The notes below the pieces were generated by a model. The model ran no database searches. It was not told the DNA's origin and was given only the letters and a program-made list of their open reading frames with translations. Positions 49,857-60,470 of a DNA stretch of 64,000 nucleotides are shown here, in pieces. This DNA comes from Burkholderiales bacterium. Lineage in GTDB: Bacteria; Pseudomonadota; Gammaproteobacteria; Burkholderiales; SG8-41. The stretch lies in NCBI GenBank assembly GCA_019749945.1, contig JAIEPF010000007.1:211032-275031 (forward strand). Reading direction: 5' to 3'. A program made the position numbers and the translations under genes. Each line of letters starts with the position of its first letter. Position 1 is the stretch's first letter.

Positions 49857-50210
49857 GTGACCATCACCCTCTACGGCATCCGCAACTGCGACACCGTCAA
49901 AAAAGCCCGTGCCTGGCTGGACGGCCGGAAAATCGAATACGCCTTTCACGATTACAAAAGCGCCGGCATCGCCGCCGAACGCCTGCAGGGCTGGTGCAAG
50001 GAACTCGGCTGGGAAACGCTGCTCAACCGCGCCGGCACCACCTTCCGCAAACTGCCTGATGCCGACCAGCAGGGACTCACCGAGCGTAAAGCCGTTGCCC
50101 TGATGCTGGCGCAGCCGTCGATGATCAAACGACCGGTGCTTGATCTCGGCAGGCAGCGGCTGGTTGGTTTCAAGCCGGAACTGTATGAACGCGCGTTGCG
50201 CGCCTACTGA
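49857..50210 (+). CDS. ArsC/Spx-family protein (YffB-like)
   Basis: 117 residues from GTG 49857, with AAGGA eight bases upstream. MTITLYGIRNCDTVKKARAW has the single active-site-type cysteine of the family, and LNRAGTTFRKLPDADQ with KRPVLDLGRQRLVGFKPELY completes the thioredoxin-like fold. YffB-type proteins are thought to use glutathione and reduce small thiols, but the substrate is not known. It stands immediately before tadA and is part of the core block that the island displaced from guaA. Confidence 0.88.
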   Translation: MTITLYGIRNCDTVKKARAWLDGRKIEYAFHDYKSAGIAAERLQGWCKELGWETLLNRAGTTFRKLPDADQQGLTERKAVALMLAQPSMIKRPVLDLGRQRLVGFKPELYERALRAY

Positions 50211-51148
<938 letters not shown>

Positions 51149-51359
51149 ACAATCAGTTGCGCTGCCCCAGCTGATTTGCACGCGGTGCGTCATGGACTTG
51201 CCTGGCGCTGGCAACGCCTCTTTTCAGTGCAAAATAGTTGTTTTAAATCAATAATTTAGTACATTGATGCGCCATCATTGTGCATTGCGCCAGAATGGGC
51301 TAAATTGTGCGCCGCAACCGCCGACCGCTGACGGTTTATACCAATACAAAAGGCAATAC

Positions 51360-52100
51360 ATGCGACTCAAAGACAAGGTAGCCATCATTACCGGCGCCGG
51401 CAGGGGTATCGGACAGGCCACGGCCGTCAAATTTGCGCGCGAAGGCGCGAAAGTCATGGTCTGTGACATCAAGCAGGACTGGATCGACGAGACCGTGCAG
51501 CAATGCAGGGCGGCGGGCGGCGACGCCATCGGCCAGGTCGCCGATGTCCGCGACATGAAATCGCTGGAAGCCATGGTCAAAACCACGGTGGACAAGTGGG
51601 GCCGGGTGGATTGCCTGGTCAACAACGCCGGCATCGTCGCCGACGCGCAGATGAAAAACATGACCGAGGAGCAGTTCGACAACGTGATCGACATCAACCT
51701 CAAGGGTGTCTACAACTGCACCAAGGCGGTGGTGAACAGGATGCTCGAACAGCAGTCCGGCGTGATCCTCAACTCCTCGTCGATCGTCGGCCTTCACGGC
51801 AATTTCGGCCAGACCAATTACGCCGCGGCCAAATTCGGCGTCATCGGCATGGCCAAGACCTGGGCGCGTGAACTGGGTCGCAAGGGCATACGCTCCAATG
51901 CCGTCTGCCCCGGATTCATCTCCACCCCGATCATCAGCACGGTTCCCGAGAAAGTCATCCACGCGCTGGAAGAACGCGTGCCGATGGGCCGTCTCGGCAG
52001 GCCGGAAGAAATCGCCAACACCTTTGCCTTTCTTGCTTCCGACGAAGCCAGCTACATCAACGGCGCCGTCATCGAAGTCAGCGGCGGCCTGACGATCTGA
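51360..52100 (+). CDS. short-chain dehydrogenase/reductase, FabG-like
   Basis: 246 residues from ATG 51360 (MRLKDKVAIITGAGRGIGQA). Cofactor motif TGAGRGIG (11-18), NNAG near 88, catalytic Ser in LNSSSIVG (near 139) and Tyr/Lys in YAAAK (near 153). NAD(P)-dependent; the pattern is closest to 3-oxoacyl-[ACP] reductase, but the genomic context gives no pathway. The leader contains an inverted partial copy of the AT-rich motif (51247-51254). Confidence 0.9.
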   Translation: MRLKDKVAIITGAGRGIGQATAVKFAREGAKVMVCDIKQDWIDETVQQCRAAGGDAIGQVADVRDMKSLEAMVKTTVDKWGRVDCLVNNAGIVADAQMKNMTEEQFDNVIDINLKGVYNCTKAVVNRMLEQQSGVILNSSSIVGLHGNFGQTNYAAAKFGVIGMAKTWARELGRKGIRSNAVCPGFISTPIISTVPEKVIHALEERVPMGRLGRPEEIANTFAFLASDEASYINGAVIEVSGGLTI

Positions 52101-52173
52101 TCGCGCGGGCGCCGGCCGGCGCCGATTCTGCCGCGCTTCCCGCAGGATGGACGATGCTGACTATAATCGGCCC

Positions 52174-52605
52174 GTGACCCCGCGTACATTCACGGTGCGC
52201 GCCGCTTCATGGCGCGATGACCTTGCCCCGCTGCAGGATCTGCGGCGCTGGGTGTTCGTCATCGAACAGCAGGTGCCGGAAGAACTGGAATGGGATGATG
52301 CCGATGCGGAGTCGGTGCATGCGCTGGCACTGGACGGGGAAGGGCGACCGATCGGCACCGGCCGGCTGCTGCCCGACGGCCATATCGGCCGCATGGCCGT
52401 GGTTCGCGAATGGCGCCGGCGCGGCGTCGGCAGCGCCATCCTCGAATGGCTGATGGCCAGTGCCCGGCGGCAGGGGCTGGGCGCCCTGCATCTGCATGCA
52501 CAGACCCATGCCCTGGGTTTTTACGCCCGGCACGGCTTTGCCGCTCATGGCGAAACCTTCAGCGAAGCCGGCATACCGCACCGCAAAATGTCGCTCAGCC
52601 TGTGA
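52174..52605 (+). CDS. GNAT-family N-acetyltransferase
   Basis: 143 residues from GTG 52174; an ATG at 52147 in frame would add nine. The acetyl-CoA loop is MAVVREWRRRGVGSAILEWL (near 70), followed by LHLHAQTHALGFYARHGFAA, the ElaA-like pattern. TATAAT at 52162-52167 lies just six bases before the GTG, suggesting a leaderless transcript and favouring this start. Substrate unknown. It overlaps the convergent NRDE gene by 11 bases. Confidence 0.85.
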   Translation: MTPRTFTVRAASWRDDLAPLQDLRRWVFVIEQQVPEELEWDDADAESVHALALDGEGRPIGTGRLLPDGHIGRMAVVREWRRRGVGSAILEWLMASARRQGLGALHLHAQTHALGFYARHGFAAHGETFSEAGIPHRKMSLSL

Positions 52606-53386
52606 CGGCGCGGGCGCGCTCGAGCCGGAATGCGCGGGCTTCGGCGCCCAGCGGCGCGCCCTGCGGGCCGAAACGTTTTTCATGCACGAAGACTTCGCCC
52701 GATGCATGCACCAGCAGCACGGTGGAGGTGCGCGTGCCGTAGTGTTCACCGCTGATAAAGGGCGGTGACAATTCGCGTTCACGCTGGCGGCTGATGCCGG
52801 TGTCGGGCAACTCCGCATCCTGCGCGCTGCCGCGGTCAGCAAGCAGTGCAAACAGCGTCGCGCTGATCGCATCCGGATCATCAAGATCGCGCGTCGCCGC
52901 CACGACGGCAGTGCCGGCCGTCACCTTGGGCCACGGCGTATCCAGCAGGTGATTGCTCAGGCCGTGCATGCCGGGCGATACGGCTGCAATGCCGTTGCCG
53001 CGATTGGAATAAAAACTCAATGCATCGAGATCGCCGGCGATCATGCTGAACGGGTTGTAGTCGTTTGCCGATTGTGCTGCGCGGCCGAAAAAAACCGGTG
53101 CCGGCTCGTCACCGGTCAAAAAAGCGCTGACCAGTTCACCGCGTGAACGCGGCGCGGCCGGACCCGCAAGACCCTCGCGGTAATTGGTGATCGCGGCAAA
53201 CCGTCCATTGGTGTTGATGCCCATCCAGGTGCCGCCTTTTTCCAGGTCGCGTCCGGCATAGACATCGGGGTGGTCGGCCCAGAATCCCGCCGGGGCGGCC
53301 GGACGGCTGTAATGCTCATCGCGGTTGGCGGCAACCACCAGCGGGAAATGACGGTGCGCGCGGAAACCGAACAGGATCAGGCACAT
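52595..53386 (-). CDS. NRDE (TANGO2-like) family protein
   Basis: 263 residues from ATG 53386. The family's N-terminal Cys-2 is present (MCLILFGFR), then VVAANRDEHYSRP, the NRDE motif, and GGTWMGINTNGRFAAITNYR. The domain resembles N-terminal nucleophile amidohydrolases, and human TANGO2 has been linked to metabolite repair or heme trafficking; the bacterial function is unknown. It is the last of a minus-strand set with the DUF4936 and ygfZ genes. Confidence 0.9.
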   Translation of the reverse strand: MCLILFGFRAHRHFPLVVAANRDEHYSRPAAPAGFWADHPDVYAGRDLEKGGTWMGINTNGRFAAITNYREGLAGPAAPRSRGELVSAFLTGDEPAPVFFGRAAQSANDYNPFSMIAGDLDALSFYSNRGNGIAAVSPGMHGLSNHLLDTPWPKVTAGTAVVAATRDLDDPDAISATLFALLADRGSAQDAELPDTGISRQRERELSPPFISGEHYGTRTSTVLLVHASGEVFVHEKRFGPQGAPLGAEARAFRLERARAVTG

Positions 53387-53390
53387 CGCC

Positions 53391-53672
53391 TTATTCCGCG
53401 AAACATTCGACGTGTCGTGCGCTGCCGGTCTGCAGGAGCGCATTTATCCCGGACGCGGCCACGGCTTCGGCGAGTTCCCATTCAAACTGCGCTTCGTCCA
53501 TGACCGGCTCGTAGATTTCCATCCACAGCAGCGGTTCATTGCGTTTTTTCAGCACGCGGCCCCGGATCCCGGTGCGGTCGCGGATCGCGGCCAGCAGTTT
53601 CCGCACGGCGGCGGCGCAAGCCCCGGTCTGAGCGGCATCGACGCGGTAATAGATGTAATACGACCAGGCCAT
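53391..53672 (-). CDS. DUF4936 family protein
   Basis: 93 residues from ATG 53672. MAWSYYIYYRVDAAQTGACA, RVLKKRNEPLLWMEIYEPVM and the final ARHVECFAE match the small betaproteobacterial family DUF4936. No catalytic motif, no signal peptide. It lies between ygfZ (14 bases) and the NRDE gene (four bases), so cotranscription with both is likely. Confidence 0.78.
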   Translation of the reverse strand: MAWSYYIYYRVDAAQTGACAAAVRKLLAAIRDRTGIRGRVLKKRNEPLLWMEIYEPVMDEAQFEWELAEAVAASGINALLQTGSARHVECFAE

Positions 53673-53686
53673 GTTCAGCACATCTT

Positions 53687-54577
53687 TCAGTTTGTGGTGT
53701 AGGGCAGGGGTGCCGGTTCCAGCGTCGGTCCGTGCAAGGAACCCAGATGCCACGCCGCTGCGGCCTGTGCGGTCTGGATCACCGCCAGTACATCGCAGCG
53801 GCCGTCATGCGCGAGCGCGCTGTTGACGATCATGCCGCCGGACTGCTCACCGAGTTCCGCGCAGTACAGCTTGTCACCGGGCGCCGCCGGAGCGGATACC
53901 CTGGCGCGGCACATGCGTTGTTTGAGTCTGCCAAGATAGTGCGTACGCGCAACGATTTCCTGCCCGGGATAACAACCCTTGGTGTAACTGAGGCCTCCGA
54001 TCAGATCGAGATTGACCATCTGCGGCACAAATTCCTCCTGTGTCGCCGGCAGGATGAACGGAATACCGGCCGCGATATCGAGTGCGGCCCAGGCCTCGCC
54101 GCCTTCCGCCATGCCGGCCTGCGGGCGCGGCAGCACGGCGAGATAACGCTGCACCGGCAGCTCGATCACGGTCACGCCATCGCGCACCGCCACGCCATGC
54201 CGGCGCTGCGGTATCGCAGCACCCAGATCGGCAAGCTGCTGCGCGGCGTCCACGCCAAAAACGCCGACGCAAGCCCGCTCCGGCGTGAGGTCTTCGATGG
54301 TCACTTTGGAACGCAGCACGTACATCGTCAGCCGTTTGCGGATGGCTTCCGCCAGCGCAGCCGGCAGCAGCATGGTGTAACCGTCAGCGGACAACCACAG
54401 CAGGAAGGTCGCCAGCAGCCGGCCCTTGGCTGTGCAATATCCGCCGTAGCTGCTGCTGCCCGCTTGCAACGCGGCGACATCGCAGGTCAGCTGGCCGTGC
54501 AGGAAGGCCTGGGCGTCGGCGCCGGAAAAGCGCAGCAGGGACCATTGGGGAAGCAGGGCAGGCATCACAGCAATCAT
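53687..54577 (-). CDS. ygfZ: YgfZ tetrahydrofolate-dependent iron-sulfur cluster repair protein
   Basis: 296 residues from ATG 54577; the ATG at 54565 is also possible. The conserved KGCYPGQEIVARTHYLGRLK (with the reactive cysteine, near 215) identifies YgfZ/CAF17-like folate-binding proteins, which help assemble or repair certain iron-sulfur enzymes. N-terminal FLHGQLTCDVAAL and GYCTAKGRLLATFL are also typical. Divergent from ygfX. Confidence 0.93.
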   Translation of the reverse strand: MIAVMPALLPQWSLLRFSGADAQAFLHGQLTCDVAALQAGSSSYGGYCTAKGRLLATFLLWLSADGYTMLLPAALAEAIRKRLTMYVLRSKVTIEDLTPERACVGVFGVDAAQQLADLGAAIPQRRHGVAVRDGVTVIELPVQRYLAVLPRPQAGMAEGGEAWAALDIAAGIPFILPATQEEFVPQMVNLDLIGGLSYTKGCYPGQEIVARTHYLGRLKQRMCRARVSAPAAPGDKLYCAELGEQSGGMIVNSALAHDGRCDVLAVIQTAQAAAAWHLGSLHGPTLEPAPLPYTTN

Positions 54578-54708
54578 CGTTAAATCAAGAAGTGCAGGAT
54601 CATAGCGCCACTGCCAAGGCATGTAAAATTATTTAATAAAAACAACAGGTTATAAACATCCCCGCAGGAGTTTGCTTTCACCCGGCGATTCCGCTGCAAT
54701 GGCCGGCA

Positions 54709-55170
54709 ATGAATGCTCCCCATTTACCAATCATGGAATTGCGGCCCTCGCGCCTGCTCGCAGCGGTTCTTGGCGGCGCGCATCTCGGCGCCTTGCTGGT
54801 GCTGGCGCTGCTGCCGCTGGCCTTGTGGCTGCAGACTGGCGGTACAGTAGTGCTGCTGCTCAGCGCCGCACACGCGATCCGTCGCCACGCATTACGCCGC
54901 GGACGCAATGCGGTCGTCGCGCTGCATTTCACCGACCGCGAACAATTGCGCGTCCGGATGCATGACGGCAGCTGGCATGCCGGGCAGGTGCTCGGCAGCA
55001 GCAGCGTCGGCGCAAGCCTGACCTTGTTGAATATCGCCTTGGATGGCCGGCGCCTGCCGCTGCATGTGGTGCTGCCTGCCGACAGTCTGGCAGCAGACGA
55101 TTTCCGCCGGCTGCGCGTGTGGCTGCGCTGGGGTCCGCGAGCAGCGGCCGAAGAAACGGTTACATCCTGA
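54709..55170 (+). CDS. YgfX-like inner-membrane protein
   Basis: 153 residues (in-frame ATG at 54733 gives 145). Two adjacent hydrophobic segments (about 18-36 and 38-58) precede a soluble tail that ends DSLAADDFRRLRVWLRWGPR, the YgfX signature. In E. coli ygfX lies next to sdhE and ygfZ; here it is divergent from ygfZ. A role with SdhE or in cell-division control (CptA toxin) has been proposed elsewhere. Confidence 0.8.
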   Translation: MNAPHLPIMELRPSRLLAAVLGGAHLGALLVLALLPLALWLQTGGTVVLLLSAAHAIRRHALRRGRNAVVALHFTDREQLRVRMHDGSWHAGQVLGSSSVGASLTLLNIALDGRRLPLHVVLPADSLAADDFRRLRVWLRWGPRAAAEETVTS

Positions 55171-55180
55171 AGCACAAACC

Positions 55181-56413
55181 TCAACGCCCGGTTTCTTCCG
55201 GCGGTTTCACCGCGCTGAACATTTTCAGCAGCGTCAGATCGTAGACGATTTTCAGCGCTCCGCAGATCACCAGCGGCCAGCCGAAGGCACTCATGGTCAG
55301 CAATGCACCGGCCAGCGACGGACTCAGCGCACTGGCCAGGCTGCGCGGCACCGCCGTGACACTGGCCGCGGCGGTGCGTTCTCCGGGCGACACCACCGCC
55401 ATCACATAGGAGGTGCGCGCCGGCACATCCATCGACGACAGCGCGCTGCGCAGGAACAGAAACAGCAGCGCCAGTTCCAGCGTCGGCATGAACGGCACCA
55501 GGATCAGGAACACATTGGCCGGCAGATGCGTGAACACCATGGTGTTGATCAGTCCGAAGCGGGCGGCGACCCGTGCCGCAGCGAGATGCGAAAAAGCAGT
55601 CAGCAATCCAGTCCAGAAAAATATGCTGCCGGCCGCCGCCACCGACAGGTCGAAGCGCTGAAACAGCCACAGGGCGAGCAGCGACTGCACCGCGAATCCG
55701 CCGGCGAAAGAGTCGATGCTGAACAGGGCCGCCAGCGTGTAGACCATGCGTTTGGATTTGCCCAGCGGAACCGGCTGTTCATGGTGTTCGGGCTCCAGCG
55801 CCGGTGACAGCCGCAGATAGAGCACAAAGGTGATGGCGCCGAGCAGCGCGTACAGCACGAACATGGCCTGGATCGCGGCGAGCAGACCGCCGCCATGCCC
55901 GGCATACAGATCCGGCAGTCCGGCCGCCTGTGCACCCAGCGCCGCAATCAGCGCGCCGATCAGGCTGTACCGCGCAAAAAGCGCGGTGCGCGACTGCGCC
56001 GATGTGGCGCGGGTCAACAGTGTCTGTTCCAGCGGCGAGAACAGCGTGACGTCACTGGCGGCAGGGTTCAGCGTGCCGACCACGGCCACCACCAGCAGCG
56101 GCCAGAAATCGCTGACCAGCGCGGCACCGAGGCCGGTGGCCGTCATCAGCAGGCTGGCGCCGAGCAGCAGATGACGGGTGGAATGACGATGCGCGACAAA
56201 ACCGACGGCCAGCGTCAGCACACCCGAACCCAGCAGCGTGGCCGTCACCAGAAAACCGATCTGCAGCGCGCTGTAACCGAGCAGCGTCAGGTAATAGGGC
56301 AGCAGCAGGCTGACAAAACCGTCGCCGAAGGCACGCAGCGCGCGGGCGGCGAGCAGTGCGCGCGCATCGGGCAGGGTGCCGGGCGGCAGGAATAAATGAC
56401 GCGATGAAATCAT
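55181..56413 (-). CDS. MFS transporter (first)
   Basis: 410 residues, about 12 hydrophobic segments. Typical MFS features: the loop after helix 2 with GFVAHRHSTRHLLL, and RSALSSMDVPARTSYVMAVV in the second half. A central basic loop (EPEHHEQPVPLGKSKR) divides the halves. Substrate unknown. Convergent with ygfX. The 115-base gap to the GST gene holds its promoter region. Confidence 0.87.
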   Translation of the reverse strand: MISSRHLFLPPGTLPDARALLAARALRAFGDGFVSLLLPYYLTLLGYSALQIGFLVTATLLGSGVLTLAVGFVAHRHSTRHLLLGASLLMTATGLGAALVSDFWPLLVVAVVGTLNPAASDVTLFSPLEQTLLTRATSAQSRTALFARYSLIGALIAALGAQAAGLPDLYAGHGGGLLAAIQAMFVLYALLGAITFVLYLRLSPALEPEHHEQPVPLGKSKRMVYTLAALFSIDSFAGGFAVQSLLALWLFQRFDLSVAAAGSIFFWTGLLTAFSHLAAARVAARFGLINTMVFTHLPANVFLILVPFMPTLELALLFLFLRSALSSMDVPARTSYVMAVVSPGERTAAASVTAVPRSLASALSPSLAGALLTMSAFGWPLVICGALKIVYDLTLLKMFSAVKPPEETGR

Positions 56414-56528
56414 GATGAACCGATGCCCAGACTAACAGGAAACCGGGGGCAAACCCTGCCGGGAATGCAACGCAGGTCCTGCGTTATACTCCGCGCTTCC
56501 CCGGATCCACCCCTCACGCGGAGGCATC

Positions 56529-57224
56529 ATGATCGAGCTGTACAGCTGGGCAACCCCCAACGGCCACAAGATCCACATCATGCTCGAGGAAACCGGATTG
56601 CCGTACCGGGTGCATGGCGTGAACATCCGCACCGGCGATCAGTTCAAGCCCGAGTTCCTCAAGATCAGCCCGAACAACCGCATCCCGGCCATCGTTGACC
56701 CGGATGGCCCCGGCGGCAAACCGCTGTCGCTGATGGAGTCCGGCGCGATCCTGCTCTATCTCGCATCAAAAACCGGCAGGTTCCTGCCCGAAGACCTCAG
56801 CCAGCGCTGGACCTGCGTGCAGTGGCTGATGTGGCAGATGGGCGGCGTCGGCCCGATGTTCGGCCAGGCCAACCATTTCCGCCGTTACGCCAAGGACAGG
56901 ATCGAATATGCCGTCGAGCGCTACACCAACGAGGCCAACCGCCTGACCCATGTGCTCGACAAACAGCTGGCACAGACCAGGTTTGTCGCCGGCCGTGAAT
57001 ACACCATCGCCGACATGGCGATTTTCCCGTGGATGCGCAATGCCGAAAGCCGCGGCATCGACTTCAAGGAGTATCCCCAGGTGCAGCGGTGGTTTGATGC
57101 CATCAATGCGCGCCCGGCGGTGCAGCGTGCGCTGAAAGTGTTGTCCGATGAATCGAGCAGCAATCCGGTCGATGACAAGGCGCGCGAAGTGATGTTCGGC
57201 AAAACCCAGTTCCAGAAACGCTGA
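56529..57224 (+). CDS. glutathione S-transferase, YfcG/YghU-like
   Basis: 231 residues. The thioredoxin-fold N-terminus is MIELYSWATPNGHKIHIMLE, followed by SPNNRIPAIVDPDGPGGKPL and ESGAILLYLASKTG (glutathione-binding loop). C-terminal helices carry YTIADMAIFPWMR. The sequence fits the YfcG disulfide-reductase branch more than detoxifying transferases. The second MFS transporter follows 28 bases later. Confidence 0.9.
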   Translation: MIELYSWATPNGHKIHIMLEETGLPYRVHGVNIRTGDQFKPEFLKISPNNRIPAIVDPDGPGGKPLSLMESGAILLYLASKTGRFLPEDLSQRWTCVQWLMWQMGGVGPMFGQANHFRRYAKDRIEYAVERYTNEANRLTHVLDKQLAQTRFVAGREYTIADMAIFPWMRNAESRGIDFKEYPQVQRWFDAINARPAVQRALKVLSDESSSNPVDDKAREVMFGKTQFQKR

Positions 57225-57252
57225 CACCGCCGCAAACCGCGAGCATCCCGAC

Positions 57253-58428
57253 TTGAATGCCGAAAAGAAAAACGTCGCGCTGCTGTGCACGACGCAGGCG
57301 CTGCTCTTTACCAACAACACCATCCTGATCGCCATCAACGGTCTCGCCGGTTATGCGCTGGCCACCGACAAATCGCTGGCGACGCTTCCGGTCACCTCGT
57401 ATGTGATCGGCGCCGCGCTGACCACGCTGCCGGTGTCTCATCTGATGCGCCGCGTGGGGCGTATCAACGGTTTCACCGTCGGCACGCTGATCGGCATCCT
57501 CGGTGCGCTGATCTGCGGTTATGCCGTGTACAGCCACAGTTTCTGGATGTTGTGCGCGGGCACGCTGGTGATGGGCATCTACAACGCCTCGGGCCAGTAT
57601 TACCGCTTTGCCGCGGCCGACGTCGCCAGCCCCGATTTCAAGAGCAAGGCGATTTCGCTGGTCATGGCCGGCGGCCTGGTCGGCGGGGTGCTGGGGCCGC
57701 AAACCAGCAAATGGACCAAGGATCTGCTGCCCGCGGAATTCCTCGGCAGCTACCTCGCGCTGATCGGTTTCTGCGTGGTGGCGCTGGTACTGCAGCGACT
57801 GATGAGCATTCCGCGGCTGACCGCGGCCGAGCAGAAGGAGCAGGGCCGGCCGCTGGCCGAAATCGCCCGCCAGCCGGCGTTCCTGGTCGCCGTGATGTCG
57901 GGCATGGTCGGTTACGGCATCATGAACCTGCTGATGACGGCGACGCCGCTGGCGATGAAATCCTGCGCCCATCCGTTCAGCGATGCGGCCTTTGTCATCC
58001 AGTGGCATGTGGTTTCGATGTTTGCGCCTTCCTTTTTCACCGGCTCGCTGATCAAACGCTTCGGCGTGCACAACATCCTGTTCACCGGGGTGCTGCTGAG
58101 TCTGGCCTGCGTTGCGATCGCGCTGTCCGGCGTCGAAGTCATGCATTTCTGGCTCGCGCTGGTGCTGATCGGCGTCGGCTGGAATTTCATGTACCTCGGC
58201 GGCACCACGCTGCTCACCGAAACCCACACCGCGGCGGAAAAAGCCAAGGTGCAGGGCGCCAACGACTTGGCGATTTTCATCACCATGGCCATCAGTTCCG
58301 CGTCGTCCGGCTGGCTGTTTTCGGCGCGCGGATGGGAGGTCATGAACTACGGCGCCATCCCGTTCCTGGTCGCAACCGGCATCGCCATCCTGTTCTTCGG
58401 ACACAGCCGCCGCCGCGTCCCGGCCTGA
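57253..58428 (+). CDS. MFS transporter (second)
   Basis: 391 residues from TTG 57253. About 12 membrane helices; the inter-helix motif is SHLMRRVGRINGFTVGTLIG after helix 2. Short soluble loops and a basic C-terminus (GHSRRRVPA). Ribosome site is weak, so the start may be slightly off. It follows the GST gene closely, perhaps cotranscribed. Substrate unknown. Confidence 0.85.
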   Translation: MNAEKKNVALLCTTQALLFTNNTILIAINGLAGYALATDKSLATLPVTSYVIGAALTTLPVSHLMRRVGRINGFTVGTLIGILGALICGYAVYSHSFWMLCAGTLVMGIYNASGQYYRFAAADVASPDFKSKAISLVMAGGLVGGVLGPQTSKWTKDLLPAEFLGSYLALIGFCVVALVLQRLMSIPRLTAAEQKEQGRPLAEIARQPAFLVAVMSGMVGYGIMNLLMTATPLAMKSCAHPFSDAAFVIQWHVVSMFAPSFFTGSLIKRFGVHNILFTGVLLSLACVAIALSGVEVMHFWLALVLIGVGWNFMYLGGTTLLTETHTAAEKAKVQGANDLAIFITMAISSASSGWLFSARGWEVMNYGAIPFLVATGIAILFFGHSRRRVPA

Positions 58429-58472
58429 ACCGGTTTTTGACGATTTGAGGTAAAATCCGGGGCATCCGGCAG

Positions 58473-58511
58473 AGCGGAATCCACTCATTCCGCTTTGCCT
58501 TTGTTTTTTCA
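58473..58511 (+). terminator. hairpin upstream of pckG
   Basis: AGCGGAAT (58473-58480) pairs with ATTCCGCT (58487-58494) around CCACTC, and TTTGTTTTTTC follows. It either terminates the MFS transcript or, if the promoter lies upstream of it, attenuates pckG. Confidence 0.65.
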
Positions 58512-58545
58512 TAAAAATCAACGTGTTCCGCAAGAGGAGTCCCGG

Positions 58546-60384
58546 ATGAACCAGCCAGCGACCAAGGCGCAAGTCACGCCTGCGATGGATAGCCCCTCCC
58601 ATGTCACCCATGCAAAACTGCTGGCCTGGGTCGCCGAGGTGGCGCAACTGACCAAGCCCGAACGCATCGTGTGGTGCGACGGTTCGCAGGAAGAATACGA
58701 CCGGCTGTGCAACGAAATGGTCGCCGCCGGCACCTTGATCCGCCTCAACCAGGAAAAACGCCCGGGCTGTTTCCTCGCCCGCTCGGATCCCGATGATGTG
58801 GCGCGGATGGAAGACCGCACCTTCGTCTGCAGCAAAAACCAGGAAGACGCCGGCCCCAACAACAACTGGATGCCGCCCGAAGAAATGAAGGCGAAGATGC
58901 GCAAGCTCTATGACGGCTGCATGCGCGGGCGCACCATGTACGTGATTCCGTTCAGCATGGGCCCGCTCGGTTCGCATATCGCGCACATCGGCGTCGAGCT
59001 GACCGATTCGCCGTACGTGGTGGTCAGCATGCGCATCATGACCCGCATCGGCAGCAAGGTGCTGGACATCCTCGGCGCCAACGGCGAGTTCGTGCCCTGC
59101 CTGCACTCGGTGGGCATGCCGCTCGCTCCGGGCCAGAAAGATGTCCCCTGGCCGAGCAACAAGCAGCACAAGTTCATCACCCATTTCCCCGAGGAAAAAC
59201 TGATCTGGTCCTTCGGCAGCGGTTACGGCGGCAATGCGCTGCTCGGCAAAAAATGTTTTGCGCTGCGCATCGCCTCGATCATGGCGAAAGAGCAGGGCTG
59301 GCTGGCCGAACACATGCTGATTCTCGGCATCCAGCCGCCGGGCGGCAAAAAGCATTACATCGCGGCGGCCTTCCCCAGCGCCTGCGGCAAGACCAATCTG
59401 GCGATGCTGATCCCGCCGCAAGCGCTGGCGGGCTGGAAAGTCACCACCATCGGCGAGGACATCGCCTGGATCAAGCCCGGCCCGGACGGACGGCTCTACG
59501 CGATCAACCCGGAATACGGCGCCTTTGGTGTCGCCCCCGGCACCTCCGAAGAAACCAACGCCAACTGCCTGGCCGCGCTGAAGAAAAACACCATTTTCAC
59601 CAATGTCGCGATGACCGATGACGGTGATGTGTGGTGGGAGGGCCTGAGCAAGGAGGCGCCGAAACACCTGACCGACTGGACCGGCAAATCCTGGACCCCG
59701 GACAGCGGCCGCCTCGCGGCACATCCCAATTCACGCTTCACGGTGCTGGCTTCGCAGATTCCGTCGATGGACCCGGACTGGGAAAACCCCGCCGGCGTGC
59801 CGATCAGCGCCTTCCTCTTCGGCGGCCGCCGCACCACCATCGTGCCGCTGGTCACCGAAGCCAAGGACTGGAATCACGGCGTCTACCTCGCCGCGACCAT
59901 GGCCTCCGAAACCACCGCGGCGATCGTCGGCAAGGTCGGCGTGGTGCGCCGCGATCCGTTTGCGATGCTGCCGTTCTGCGGCTACCACTTCGGCGACTAT
60001 TTCAAACACTGGCTCAACGTCGGCGCCAAAGTCAAAGTGCCGCCGAAGATTTTTGCCGTCAACTGGTTCCGCCGCGATGCCGACGGCAGATTCATGTGGC
60101 CAGGTTTCGGCGACAACATGCGCGTGCTGAAATGGGTGATCGAGCGCTGCGAGGGCAAATCGGGCGCCACCGAAACCCCGATCGGCAACATGCCGCGCTA
60201 CGAAGACATCGAGTGGCAGGGCATGCCCGGATTCAGCCGCGAAGCCTTTGCCACGCTGACCCATGTTGACCACGATGCCTGGCGCGCCGAGCTGAAGGGC
60301 CACGACGAGTTGTTCGACCAGCTCAAATCGCGGCTGCCCGCTGAATTGACCAGGCAGCGGCAGAGTCTGGAGAAAGCGCTATAA
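58546..60384 (+). CDS. pckG: phosphoenolpyruvate carboxykinase (GTP)
   Basis: 612 residues from ATG 58546, preceded by GAGGAG. PEPCK signature [15 protein letters not shown] (P-loop with the reactive cysteine, near 280), [20 protein letters not shown], and [12 protein letters not shown]. The length and motifs are those of the GTP-dependent class. It interconverts oxaloacetate and PEP in gluconeogenesis. A terminator stem follows the stop. Confidence 0.96.
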   Translation: MNQPATKAQVTPAMDSPSHVTHAKLLAWVAEVAQLTKPERIVWCDGSQEEYDRLCNEMVAAGTLIRLNQEKRPGCFLARSDPDDVARMEDRTFVCSKNQEDAGPNNNWMPPEEMKAKMRKLYDGCMRGRTMYVIPFSMGPLGSHIAHIGVELTDSPYVVVSMRIMTRIGSKVLDILGANGEFVPCLHSVGMPLAPGQKDVPWPSNKQHKFITHFPEEKLIWSFGSGYGGNALLGKKCFALRIASIMAKEQGWLAEHMLILGIQPPGGKKHYIAAAFPSACGKTNLAMLIPPQALAGWKVTTIGEDIAWIKPGPDGRLYAINPEYGAFGVAPGTSEETNANCLAALKKNTIFTNVAMTDDGDVWWEGLSKEAPKHLTDWTGKSWTPDSGRLAAHPNSRFTVLASQIPSMDPDWENPAGVPISAFLFGGRRTTIVPLVTEAKDWNHGVYLAATMASETTAAIVGKVGVVRRDPFAMLPFCGYHFGDYFKHWLNVGAKVKVPPKIFAVNWFRRDADGRFMWPGFGDNMRVLKWVIERCEGKSGATETPIGNMPRYEDIEWQGMPGFSREAFATLTHVDHDAWRAELKGHDELFDQLKSRLPAELTRQRQSLEKAL

Positions 60385-60412
60385 GCCGCCTTTCCGCACC
60401 TCCGGCTGCAAC

Positions 60413-60451
60413 AACGGCGACGGCGCTGACGCGCTGCCGCCGTTTTATTTT
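60413..60451 (+). terminator. pckG terminator
   Basis: AACGGCGACGGCGC and GCGCTGCCGCCGTT pair around TGAC with one mismatch, followed by TTTATTTT. It lies just before the ribosome site of the 55-residue gene, so that gene is probably read through or has its own promoter. Confidence 0.7.
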
Positions 60452-60470
60452 CATCTAAGGAGAAACGTCC

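Noticed and set aside
57103..59724. Long minus-strand open frame of 873 codons
   Set aside because: It runs antisense to the second MFS gene and pckG, both clearly coding; long antisense frames are usual in GC-rich genes.
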